This document shows, in pieces, positions 56,245 to 64,000 of a stretch of DNA of 64,000 bases. The position numbers and the translations under genes are program-made. Numbering within the stretch: the first letter of the stretch is position 1; every line of letters begins with the position of its first letter. A model generated the notes under the pieces. The model was not told the origin of the DNA. It was given only the letters and a program-made list of their open reading frames with translations, and did no database searches. This DNA is from Erwinia typographi (GTDB taxonomy: Bacteria; Pseudomonadota; Gammaproteobacteria; Enterobacterales; Enterobacteriaceae), in contig NZ_JRUQ01000051.1 of assembly GCF_000773975.1 (NCBI RefSeq), positions 62,001 through 126,000 on the forward strand. Direction: 5' to 3'.

Positions 56245-57660
56245 ATGGACTTTTTTTCCTCCACGCGTCTTGCGCTGGTCAGCACCCTCGTAGGCTGCAC
56301 GGCTCTATCAGGAACCTTCTTTACACCTTCAGTACTTGCCTCAGGCTTTGTCGATGACGCTTCGCTAACCGGCGGCCTTTATTACTGGCAGCGCCATCGT
56401 GAACGCAAAGATCTCGATGCTGGCAGCGATAAATATGGTCAGTATCAGCAAAATCTTCACCACTCCGCGTTTAACGGCAGCCTGGATTTTTCATCCGGCT
56501 ATGCGGCCGATTTTATTGGTCTGGATCTGGCGGCATTTGGCGCAGTTGAACTTTCTGGCAAAGGCCCGGCAGCCCCCAATGAAATCGGCTTCAGCGATGC
56601 TAAAACCCGTTGGGATGAAAAATGGGGCGGCGATAAAAACGGCGCCAGTATTTATAAAGCTGCGCTAAAATTAAAACACCAGAATTACTGGCTGCACGGG
56701 GGGTATTTACAACCTGAGGGGCAAAGTTTATTGGCGCCGCACTGGAGCTTCCTGCCCGGCACTTATCGCGGTGTTGAAGCGGGAGCCGTTTATGATTTCA
56801 CTGATGCCGGTGAATTCTCGCTTTCTTATCTGTGGACGGATGAATATAAGGCGCCGTGGTACCGGAATATGTATAACTTCCGCAAAGCGGACGGCGTAAC
56901 GGGTATCAACTATCTGCATTCAGTGGGCGCAAAATACGATTTTAAAAATAGCCTCGTACTGGAGGGCGCTTTCGGCCAGGCCGCCGATTATATGGATCAA
57001 TACTTCAGCAAAGTCTCTTATGCCTTACCACTGGCCGGAAATGATTTAGCCACCAGCTGGCAATTTTATGGCGCGAAAGACAAAGAGCGCGGCGGCGCGG
57101 CCAATGTGAACGATGTTTATGACGGGCTCGCCTGGCTACAGGCCATTACGCTGGGCTATACCGCCGGCCCGTTCGATCTGCGTCTGGAAGGAACCTGGGT
57201 AAAAGCCGAGGGTAATCAGGGCTTCTTCCTGCAGCGTATGACGCCGGGTTATGCCACCTCCAACGGCCGGTTAGATGTCTGGTGGGATTTACGGTCGGAC
57301 TTTAACGCTAACGGTGAGAAAGCGCTGTTTGCCGGCGTGATGTATGACCTGAAAAACTGGCAGCTTCCGGGCTGGGCGCTCGGCACCTCCTACGCTTATG
57401 GCTGGGATGCCAGACCTGCGACGACTTCACTCTCTGACCAGAATCATCGTCTGACAGAGTCAGCATGGAACCTTGACCTGCTCTACACGGTTCAACAGGG
57501 GCCGGTTAAAGGCACGTTGTTCAAGCTGCATTACACCCGCTACAACAATCATTCCGACATCCCAAGCTGGGGCGGCGGTTACGGCAACATCTTCCAGGAT
57601 GAGAAGGACGTTAAGTTTATCGTGATGGCGCCTTTCACTGTCTTTGAGCCTGGTAAATAA
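56245..57660 (+). CDS. chiP: Chitoporin ChiP
   Basis: A 471-residue OprD-family outer-membrane porin for chito-oligosaccharides. Signal peptide ending VLASG, the mature start [24 protein letters not shown] and the C-terminal [21 protein letters not shown] match E. coli ChiP (YbfM). The ATG at 56245 follows AGAGGG by about eight bases; the frame upstream to 56227 includes that site. In E. coli chiP is silenced by the sRNA ChiX; the ribosome-site sequence AAGAGGGAATTT here nearly complements the ChiX seed as I recall it. Confidence 0.96.
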   Translation: MDFFSSTRLALVSTLVGCTALSGTFFTPSVLASGFVDDASLTGGLYYWQRHRERKDLDAGSDKYGQYQQNLHHSAFNGSLDFSSGYAADFIGLDLAAFGAVELSGKGPAAPNEIGFSDAKTRWDEKWGGDKNGASIYKAALKLKHQNYWLHGGYLQPEGQSLLAPHWSFLPGTYRGVEAGAVYDFTDAGEFSLSYLWTDEYKAPWYRNMYNFRKADGVTGINYLHSVGAKYDFKNSLVLEGAFGQAADYMDQYFSKVSYALPLAGNDLATSWQFYGAKDKERGGAANVNDVYDGLAWLQAITLGYTAGPFDLRLEGTWVKAEGNQGFFLQRMTPGYATSNGRLDVWWDLRSDFNANGEKALFAGVMYDLKNWQLPGWALGTSYAYGWDARPATTSLSDQNHRLTESAWNLDLLYTVQQGPVKGTLFKLHYTRYNNHSDIPSWGGGYGNIFQDEKDVKFIVMAPFTVFEPGK

Positions 57661-57689
57661 GATCACGGGCCGAAAAAGGAGAACTGAAC

Positions 57690-57881
57690 ATGAAATACAT
57701 TTTACCGCTTGTCGCCACGTTGTTGCTCAGCGGCTGTGCGCAAAAAAACAGCGGACAGCCTCAGGAAGTCATTCCTGCCGGAGACTACCAGCACTGTCTG
57801 GATGCCGAGCAAATGGGCGGCGGTGAGGCGATTGAAGCTCGCTGCGGCAAGCTTCAGCAGGAAATTGAACACACCCACTAA
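57690..57881 (+). CDS. chiQ: ChiQ small lipoprotein
   Basis: A 63-residue lipoprotein with lipobox LLLSGC (Cys16) and two further cysteines in the mature part (HCLDAEQ, EARCGKL). Co-encoded with chiP in E. coli (as YbfN) and Serratia; role unknown, likely outer-membrane. AAGGAG precedes the ATG at 57690. It is 29 bases after chiP. Confidence 0.93.
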   Translation: MKYILPLVATLLLSGCAQKNSGQPQEVIPAGDYQHCLDAEQMGGGEAIEARCGKLQQEIEHTH

Positions 57882-57905
57882 TACGGATACGGACAAGGAG
57901 TAGGG

Positions 57906-60563
57906 ATGAATAAGTTCAGAGCCAGTCTTGTTGCAGTCGCGTTGATGTCAGCATTGGCAAGCGGGGCCGCCAGCGCGGACCAGGACATTGTCGATCGGAT
58001 TAGCCAGTTCGGCGTGAAGTACAAGGTCACCGATAATCTGGCGGCAGATCACGGTGTCGATTGTGCCGCGTTGGGTGCCGACTGGGCATCCTGTAATCGC
58101 GCAACCATCACCCTGAGCAACCCCGGAGAGGCGATTGATAGCCGGGACTGGGCCATCTATATGTCAAACGTTCATGAAACGCTGAAGGTGGACAGCGATC
58201 AGTTTCGCATGGTGCATATCGTTGGGGACTTAACCCGCCTGGAACCTACCGACAAGTTTCAGGGTATCCCTGCTGGCGGCACTATTGAGATTCCGATCGT
58301 CAATGAGTACTGGCAGCTGTTTATCACCGACGTCATGCCGCGCTGGTATGTCACCTCCGGAAATGCCACGCCGAAAATTATCGCCAGCACCGACACTGAA
58401 GACTTAACGACCTTTGTTGAGCCGTTTGGCAATCAGTGGAAACGCACGGCAGATGACCAGAATGTGCTGATGGACGCGGTCAGCCGTTTCGATAAAAACA
58501 GTGACGTTAAAACGCTGGATGCACAAACGCTCCGTGGTCAGATTGTCCCCACACCTGCGAAGGTAGACGTGTTTGCAGAGGATGCCGATCTGTCCGTTGG
58601 CGTGAAGCTGGAGCTGGACAGTTTATCTACCGCTAAAGCCAGAGCCATTAAGCAAAGCTTCCTTCAGTCAGGTATCAGTCTGCAGAAGGAAGGTTACCGG
58701 ATCGTCACCCGCACCGATAAAAAAGCACAGGGGAAAGAGAGAGCCGTGCCAGGGGCCTACACGTTGACAATCGGTAAGGACAAGGCTGAGATCGTAGGTT
58801 ACGACCAGGGCGGGGTCCTGTACGGTTTACAGTCAATTCTTTCACTGCTTCCTGCCGATGGCAGCAATAAAATTGCTACGCTCAAGGCCAGCGATGCGCC
58901 GCGTTTCCAGTACCGGGGCGTGTTCCTGGATGTTGCGCGTAACTTCCACAGTAAAGAAGCGATAATACGGATGCTGGACCGGCTCGCGGCCTGGAAAATT
59001 AACGTATTTCATTTCCATCTGACGGATGACGAGGCCTGGCGCATTGAAATTCCGGGCTTACCCGAGCTGACCGAAGTGGGCGGAAAACGCTGCCATGACC
59101 TCAGTGAAAAACACTGTCTGCTGCCGCAGCTGGGCTCCGGGCCGCAAACCGATAACAATGGCACCGGTCATTTCAGCCGTCAGGATTATATCGACATCGT
59201 AAAATATGCCGATGCCCGCAACATCCAGGTTATTCCTGAAATTGATATGCCTGCTCACGCCCGTGCTGCCGTGGTGTCGATGGAGGCACGCTACGATCGC
59301 TTAATGAAGGCCGGTAAAAAAAGCGAGGCTATGGCCTACCGGCTGGTCGATCCGACTGACGACTCAAATACCACCTCTGTTCAGCTTTACGATCGCACCA
59401 GCTATCTCAATCCCTGTCTGACCTCTTCTCTGCGGTTTACCGATAAGATCATTAGTGAAATTCAGGCTATGCACCGCGAAGCGGGGCAGCCGCTGAAAAC
59501 CTGGCACTTTGGTGGCGATGAAGCGAAAAACATTCGTCTGGGAGAGGGCTATTCAGATCGCGCCACGCCGAAAGCGGGCACCGGTCTGCTGGACATGAGT
59601 AAAGAAGATCGCCCATGGGCGAAGTCGCAGGTTTGCCAGAAGATGATCGCCGATGGCAAAGTGGCCGATATGGAGCATCTGCCAAGTTATTTTGCGCTCA
59701 AAGTTAGCAGGCAGGTCAATGCTCACGGTATCGGTAGAATGCAGGCCTGGCAGGATGGATTAAAAGACGCGAAAAATGCCAGGGCCTTTGGTACGGAAAA
59801 AGTCGCCGTTAACTTCTGGGATACGCTGTACTGGGGCGGTTTTGATACGGCAAACGACTGGGCTAACAAGGGCTACGAAGTCATCATCACTAACCCTGAC
59901 TATGTGTATATGGATTTCCCGTATGAGGTGAATCCTCTGGAGCGGGGCTATTACTGGGGGACACGCTTCAGTGACGAGCGGAAAATGTTCAGCTTTGCGC
60001 CAAATAACCTGCCGCAAAATGCTGAAACCTCGGTTGATCGCGACGGTAAACATTTCTCGGCGAAGTCAGATAAAGCCTGGCCGGGGGCAAAAGGCCTGTC
60101 AGTACAGCTGTGGAGTGAAACCACGCGTACCGATGAGCAGATGGAGTATATGATCTTCCCTCGCGCGCTTGCGGTAGCCGAGCGTGCCTGGCACCGCGCG
60201 GACTGGGAGCAAGATTATCAGGCTGGCAAAGAATATATCGGCGGCAAAACGCAGTATGTAGACCGCGCCACGCTACTGAGCGACTGGACGCGCTTTGCTA
60301 ATCTGCTGGGACAGCGTGAAATGGCTAAGCTGGATAAATTCGGCATCCTCTACCGCCTGCCCGTCCCGGGAGCCCGCAAGGTTGGCGGTAAGCTGGAGGC
60401 GAATGTGGCGCTACCTGGGCTGACCATTCAGTACAGCACGGATGACGGTCAAAGCTGGCAGCGCTACGGTACTGCAGCAGAAACAGAGGTGCTGGGGAAA
60501 ACGTTAATTCGTTCGGTTAGCCCGGATGGCAAACGCTTTAGCCGGACTGAAGTGCTGGAGTGA
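57906..60563 (+). CDS. chb: Chitobiase (N,N'-diacetylchitobiase), GH20
   Basis: An 885-residue periplasmic enzyme cleaving chitobiose to GlcNAc. Signal peptide to ASA, N-terminal carbohydrate-binding CHB_HEX domain (about 28-190), GH20b domain, the catalytic TIM barrel, and a C-terminal Ig-like domain (after about 800). The catalytic pair in HFGGDEAKN is Asp538-Glu539, close to the numbering of the Serratia enzyme. The operon chiP-chiQ-chitobiase occurs in Serratia; E. coli lacks the third gene. AAGGAG precedes the ATG. GlcNAc released here would enter through NagE. Confidence 0.97.
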   Translation: MNKFRASLVAVALMSALASGAASADQDIVDRISQFGVKYKVTDNLAADHGVDCAALGADWASCNRATITLSNPGEAIDSRDWAIYMSNVHETLKVDSDQFRMVHIVGDLTRLEPTDKFQGIPAGGTIEIPIVNEYWQLFITDVMPRWYVTSGNATPKIIASTDTEDLTTFVEPFGNQWKRTADDQNVLMDAVSRFDKNSDVKTLDAQTLRGQIVPTPAKVDVFAEDADLSVGVKLELDSLSTAKARAIKQSFLQSGISLQKEGYRIVTRTDKKAQGKERAVPGAYTLTIGKDKAEIVGYDQGGVLYGLQSILSLLPADGSNKIATLKASDAPRFQYRGVFLDVARNFHSKEAIIRMLDRLAAWKINVFHFHLTDDEAWRIEIPGLPELTEVGGKRCHDLSEKHCLLPQLGSGPQTDNNGTGHFSRQDYIDIVKYADARNIQVIPEIDMPAHARAAVVSMEARYDRLMKAGKKSEAMAYRLVDPTDDSNTTSVQLYDRTSYLNPCLTSSLRFTDKIISEIQAMHREAGQPLKTWHFGGDEAKNIRLGEGYSDRATPKAGTGLLDMSKEDRPWAKSQVCQKMIADGKVADMEHLPSYFALKVSRQVNAHGIGRMQAWQDGLKDAKNARAFGTEKVAVNFWDTLYWGGFDTANDWANKGYEVIITNPDYVYMDFPYEVNPLERGYYWGTRFSDERKMFSFAPNNLPQNAETSVDRDGKHFSAKSDKAWPGAKGLSVQLWSETTRTDEQMEYMIFPRALAVAERAWHRADWEQDYQAGKEYIGGKTQYVDRATLLSDWTRFANLLGQREMAKLDKFGILYRLPVPGARKVGGKLEANVALPGLTIQYSTDDGQSWQRYGTAAETEVLGKTLIRSVSPDGKRFSRTEVLE

Positions 60564-60584
60564 TTTTTCTCTAAGAAATTCATT

Positions 60585-60616
60585 AAGCGATAACTTAATA
60601 GTTATCGCTTTTTTTA
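60585..60616 (+). terminator. chiPQ-chb operon terminator
   Basis: AAGCGATAAC and GTTATCGCTT form a ten-base-pair stem followed by seven more T residues. Confidence 0.93.
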
Positions 60617-60767
60617 TGCTGTGACGGTGAGTCCGTTTTAAGTCGGGAATTTGATGCCGCTTAAGGCGTTAGTGGATGCCGAGCTATTGATCACGGGCCG
60701 GATTAACTTTAGCCTGATAAAGATTTTATGGAGATAGAGTTTAATCAATTACACCAGGGAAAAAATA

Positions 60768-62303
60768 ATGAATAATGTTATTACTTTTCGTAAGGCGGCG
60801 CTGAGTGTCGTGGTATCGACATGCCTTCTGGGCGCTTCCGGATTAACGTCTGCCTATGCCGGGGAAAACTTAGGCAGCCTGAAAATGGCCTCAGACAATA
60901 ATTTATGTCTCGATTTAGCGTCCAATAAACTGGATGTCACCTTCAATACCTGTAATAAATCAGACTCGCAGGAGTGGTATTATGATTTTGTTGGTAATAG
61001 TGGAACAAATTTTTTCCTGAAGAACAAAGAGAAAGGAAGTACGTGGTGTCTGCGGGCTTTCAAGACTTCTTTGATAAAAATGGACAGCTGCCAGGGTGCA
61101 GGTTATACCGCCAGTCGTACATGGCAACACCAAACGTTACTTAACGGAAATTCTTTGTTGAGGAATAAATATATTGGTGATATGGGTAAGGTTGGTCATT
61201 ATCTATTCAATGATAATGGACAGCTCTCTTTAGATAGAAAGAATCTGGATGAGGCGCCTGAATGGCAAACGGATGCCCCCCTCCCGGAAAAAAAACTCAC
61301 TAAAGCCGTTGGGAATAAAAAAATCGCGCTGCTGATTACCCATTTTGATGGGAAGAAACCGGCAAATTCCGACGTGATTAAACAGGCGGTATTTGGCGAT
61401 AAAAATGATTTTACCTCGCTACGTCAGCACGTCAGCCTGTCCTCTCGCGGCAAACTTACCTTGAGCGGCGATACGTTTAGCGATATTAACCTTGGGCCGA
61501 TGCCTAATCATTGTGATACACCTCGACTTCGTGCGCTGATCGCAAAGAAAGCGGCTGAAAAGGGAATTGATTTAAGCAAATACGATTCTGTTTTCACTGA
61601 AATGTCGGCCAATCCAAAATGTACCAATGCTGCCATAGCGGCACTGCCTGGAAACTTTATTTTATCAAACGGGCAGGGACACAAATACTGGATGTGGACC
61701 CATGAGTTTGGGCACAATCTGGGATTTGGTCATATTGATGCGTTGAAGAGTTGTAGTGCCAGTAAGAATCTGGTGCAAATCGACGGTTCCTGTACACGAA
61801 CCTCAAGTAATGCAACAGATAAGACCGACACTATGGGGGGCGGTGGCGGCCATCTTTATCCGGCCAATTATCAATATTTACTGGGATGGCTGGATTCAGA
61901 CAGCGTGCCTCTAGCCGGCAAAACCGCAGCCAGATACACGTTGGCGCCACTCTGGCAGCAGACCAACGGTCTTCAGGCACTGCGTATAGCACGCAAGGAC
62001 GGCAGCTATTTAGTCCTTGAATACCGTCAGCCACAGCCGGGTTATGAAGACTGGTCGAAGGAGGATTCAGTCGTCAGGGGCGTTACGGTCCGTAGTTATA
62101 AGGTGAATGATAAACAACAGGTCAGCAATACCATCATTGATATGACTCCCGGCAGCCAGAGTGTCGCGAAGGATACGCTGGACGCCCAGTTGATGCCAGG
62201 CAAGTCTTTCTATGATGAGTTATCCGGAAGAATCATCTCTGTTGAGACGGTGAATGCCAGGGGGGCGGTGGTAACCGTGAGTTCGTCAAAATTTAAAGAC
62301 TGA
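60768..62303 (+). CDS. Secreted metzincin protease with ricin-type lectin domain
   Basis: A 511-residue exported protein. Signal peptide to SAYA (about residue 31). Residues about 35-165 look like a beta-trefoil lectin (NNLCLDLAS, SQEWYYDF, cysteine pairs). The catalytic domain has the metzincin zinc motif HEFGHNLGFGH (H312, E313, H316, H322) and a Met-turn DTMGG (M356), resembling the gametolysin/M11-like group. It has its own promoter region and terminator, so it is not in the chiP operon. Possible roles are degradation of plant or insect glycoproteins; the substrate is unknown. Secretion beyond the periplasm would need a type II system. Confidence 0.85.
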   Translation: MNNVITFRKAALSVVVSTCLLGASGLTSAYAGENLGSLKMASDNNLCLDLASNKLDVTFNTCNKSDSQEWYYDFVGNSGTNFFLKNKEKGSTWCLRAFKTSLIKMDSCQGAGYTASRTWQHQTLLNGNSLLRNKYIGDMGKVGHYLFNDNGQLSLDRKNLDEAPEWQTDAPLPEKKLTKAVGNKKIALLITHFDGKKPANSDVIKQAVFGDKNDFTSLRQHVSLSSRGKLTLSGDTFSDINLGPMPNHCDTPRLRALIAKKAAEKGIDLSKYDSVFTEMSANPKCTNAAIAALPGNFILSNGQGHKYWMWTHEFGHNLGFGHIDALKSCSASKNLVQIDGSCTRTSSNATDKTDTMGGGGGHLYPANYQYLLGWLDSDSVPLAGKTAARYTLAPLWQQTNGLQALRIARKDGSYLVLEYRQPQPGYEDWSKEDSVVRGVTVRSYKVNDKQQVSNTIIDMTPGSQSVAKDTLDAQLMPGKSFYDELSGRIISVETVNARGAVVTVSSSKFKD

Positions 62304-62328
62304 CACCACGACTGCAATCATAAAAGGA

Positions 62329-62358
62329 AAAAACCGGTGATATCACCGGTTTTTTTTA
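62329..62358 (+). terminator. Terminator between the protease and fur
   Basis: AACCGGTGATATCACCGGTT is a perfect ten-base-pair palindrome flanked by A residues upstream and T residues downstream, so it can serve both convergent genes. Confidence 0.92.
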
Positions 62359-62376
62359 GTTCAGCGTAAGTGCAGA

Positions 62377-62820
62377 TTACTTGTCGTGCAGCGTGTCGTC
62401 TTCGCGGCAATCGCCAGCAGAACAGTGACCGTAAAGGTACAGGCTGTGGTTGCTTAGCTTAATGCCATGCCGCGTGGCGATATCACGCTGGCGAGATTCG
62501 ATGGATTCATCACTGAATTCAATCACTTTTCCGCAGTCCAGACAGATCAGGTGATCGTGGTGATGCTGCTGAGTCAGTTCGAAAACGGATTTGCCACCTT
62601 CGAAATTATGACGGGTAACGATCCCCGCATCATCGAACTGGTTCAGAACGCGGTAAACCGTCGCCAGGCCGATCTCTTCGCCCATATCGATCAGGCGCTT
62701 GTACAAGTCTTCCGCACTGACGTGATGGCCCTCTGGTTCCTGAAGCACTTCCAGAATTTTAAGTCGTGGAAGCGTGACTTTCAGGCCGGCCTTCTTTAAT
62801 GCGGTGTTGTTGTCAGTCAT
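62377..62820 (-). CDS. fur: Ferric uptake regulator Fur
   Basis: A 147-residue iron-sensing repressor. N-terminal winged helix (LATVYRVLNQFDDAGIVTRH), histidine-rich metal site (QQHHHDHLICLDCGK) and the second Cys pair CSAGDC are intact. The ATG overlaps the end of a small upstream frame in the way E. coli fur overlaps uof. A -10 TATAAT lies about 85 bases upstream on the minus strand. Confidence 0.98.
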   Translation of the reverse strand: MTDNNTALKKAGLKVTLPRLKILEVLQEPEGHHVSAEDLYKRLIDMGEEIGLATVYRVLNQFDDAGIVTRHNFEGGKSVFELTQQHHHDHLICLDCGKVIEFSDESIESRQRDIATRHGIKLSNHSLYLYGHCSAGDCREDDTLHDK

Positions 62821-62851
62821 GCGGATATTGTCCTGTTACTTTGCTAGTCAC
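62813..62851 (-). CDS. uof: uof-like leader frame upstream of fur
   Basis: A frame ending KVTGQYPHD with its stop overlapping the fur start (ATGACTGA). In E. coli the uof leader ends LVTGQIPHD with the same overlap, and its translation is coupled to fur and repressed by the sRNA RyhB. The GTG used here for the coordinates gives only 12 codons; the true start may be further upstream in the same frame. The remaining 62852-63163 gap holds the fur promoter and no other gene I can support. Confidence 0.4.
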   Translation of the reverse strand: MTSKVTGQYPHD

Positions 62852-63163
62852 TGTGTGGCTGAAAAGCCCTGAACATCGGTCGACGCAAAACGCCTCATTA
62901 TAGTACTGATGCTTCGAAATGAACACCTCTGGCGTTGCTGTATCTGTAATGGGAGGTAATGATGAAGTCGTTACGTCCAGAAAGCAGGCGCTGGGTAAAC
63001 ATTTCGCTTTGCCATGCCACCAGGGCAAAGGCACAAAGAAAGCAGGGTGACCGATGGCGATATTCTACAGTTTTGCAGATGAAAGTTACAAAAAAGTACC
63101 TATTACTTCTATAGGAAAAAATGCTGGCCTGATGTGAGATACCTCCCACTACAGGCCCTCTAC

Positions 63164-63694
63164 TTATGCTTCCAGAATTTCTTTCAGCTGCAGCTCATCA
63201 AAAATTTGTTTGACCCACTTATCGGTTCGCTCTGCGGTCAGCTCCGGCTGGCGGTCTTCGTCAATGGCCAGACCGAGGAAATGCTTATCATCCGCCAGCC
63301 CTTTTGAGGCTTCAAAATGATAGCCTTCCGTTGGCCAGTGCCCGACGATGACGGCGCCAGCTGGCTCGATAATATCGCGAATGGTGCCCATCGCGTCGCA
63401 GAAGTACTCTGCGTAATCTTCCTGATCGCCGCAGCCAAACAGCGCGACCAGCTTACCATTGAAATCGATCTCTTCCAGGGTAGGGAAGAAATCATCCCAG
63501 TCGCACTGCGCTTCGCCGTAATACCACGTCGGGATACCGAGTAGCAGGATATCAAAGGCTTCAAGGTCTTCTTTGCTGCTTTTAGCGATATCATGAACCT
63601 CAGCCACCTCTTTACCAAGCTGCTTTTGGATCATTTTTGCAATATTTTCCGTATTGCCCGTATCGCTACCAAAGAAAATGCCTACGATTGCCAT
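63164..63694 (-). CDS. fldA: Flavodoxin 1 FldA
   Basis: A 176-residue FMN electron carrier for radical-SAM enzymes (LipA, MiaB in this window) and other reductive pathways. The phosphate-binding loop SDTGNTEN, the aromatic flavin contact in GIPTWYYGE and the later GCGDQEDYAEYFCDA are conserved. It sits between ybfE and fur as in E. coli. Confidence 0.98.
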   Translation of the reverse strand: MAIVGIFFGSDTGNTENIAKMIQKQLGKEVAEVHDIAKSSKEDLEAFDILLLGIPTWYYGEAQCDWDDFFPTLEEIDFNGKLVALFGCGDQEDYAEYFCDAMGTIRDIIEPAGAVIVGHWPTEGYHFEASKGLADDKHFLGLAIDEDRQPELTAERTDKWVKQIFDELQLKEILEA

Positions 63695-63855
63695 GACTTA
63701 CTAACCTCTTGAAACGTAATGATAGGGTTAAGGCTGCTGAACTATATTCCGCTAATAATAGCAGACAGCCCCAGGGGGATAAATGAGTAATCCGCCTGCT
63801 TTTGTCGCTTTGTGCTTCACCGGAGGTGGCTGATTAACCAGTAAACTGTCCCCGT

Positions 63856-64000
63856 TCAGCGGTTTTGGTCGGCTAACTGCGCCATAACCATTTCTTCAAT
63901 CAGTTCGCTGCGGCTGATATTACGCTGCTCGGCTAGCTGGTTCAGGGCGTCCACCGCGTCACCGTTCATTTTCAGTTCAACGCGCTTCAGCCCGCGCACT
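63856..64000 (-). CDS. ybfE: YbfE ribbon-helix-helix protein, 3' end
   Basis: The last 48 codons before the right edge read VRGLKRVELKMNGDAVDAL...ISRSELIEEMVMAQLADQNR, closely matching the C-terminal part of E. coli YbfE, a LexA-controlled protein with a ribbon-helix-helix-like domain. Only the C-terminus is seen; the start is outside the window. The next gene toward fldA is read in the same direction. Confidence 0.88.
   Translation of the reverse strand, partial: VRGLKRVELKMNGDAVDALNQLAEQRNISRSELIEEMVMAQLADQNR

Overview
The window is chromosomal DNA of an enterobacterium, most likely an Erwinia/Pantoea-type plant-associated member of Enterobacterales. Two things suggest this. The core gene order is that of the E. 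coli fur-to-tatE region (fldA, fur, chiP, glnS, nagEBACD, asnB, the Gln-Met-Leu tRNA cluster, ubiF, miaB, ybeZYX, lnt, gltIJKL, leuS, lptE, holA, nadD, rsfS, rlmH, mrdAB, rlpA, dacA, lipBA, tatE, cspE, pagP). The left end carries an Hrp1-type (Erwinia amylovora / Pseudomonas syringae style) type III secretion cluster. Species assignment is inference from gene content only.

Layout. 1-6.1 kb: edge of the hrp/hrc cluster (hrcC start, hrpG, hrpF, hrpE, hrpD, hrcJ, hrpB, hrpA, hrpS on the minus strand; a harpin-like gene on the plus strand), with three clear HrpL-type hrp boxes and a response-regulator-like dyad upstream of hrpS. 6.3-8.3 kb: small stress and envelope genes (yohP, a zinc-ribbon protein, pagP with a PhoP-box-like promoter, cspE). 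8.5-14.8 kb: an accessory module with a GNAT acetyltransferase, a MocR regulator and a divergent operon (NMT1-like protein, the YbeM amidase, a complete polar-amino-acid ABC transporter). 14.9-23.9 kb: tatE, lipoate synthesis, and cell-wall elongation and maturation genes. 23.9-28.1 kb: an AT-rich insertion where E. coli has cobC/phpB. It contains a lambda-type integrase remnant and a three-gene cassette (HAD-UbiA prenyltransferase, SMR-type membrane protein, GT-C-like membrane protein) that looks like a lipid-linked sugar donor, flippase and transferase set. 28.3-47.3 kb: conserved housekeeping genes, the glutamate/aspartate ABC transporter with a probable SroC sRNA, and seven tRNAs. 47.6-57.9 kb: the GlcNAc regulon (nagD, nagC, nagA, nagB, nagE) with two NagC operators about nine helical turns apart and a CRP site, then glnS and chiP-chiQ. 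57.9-62.3 kb: chitobiase and a secreted lectin-metzincin protease. 62.4-64 kb: fur with a uof-like leader, fldA, and the 3' end of ybfE.

How parts work together. ChiP (outer-membrane chito-oligosaccharide channel), periplasmic chitobiase, NagE, NagA and NagB form a continuous path from chitin fragments to fructose-6-phosphate, with NagC operators visible at chiP, nagE and nagB. The mrdA-mrdB-rlpA-dacA block builds and trims the wall of rod cells. The best candidate for an undescribed system is the HAD-UbiA/SMR/GT-C cassette; second is the MocR-YbeM-ABC transporter operon.
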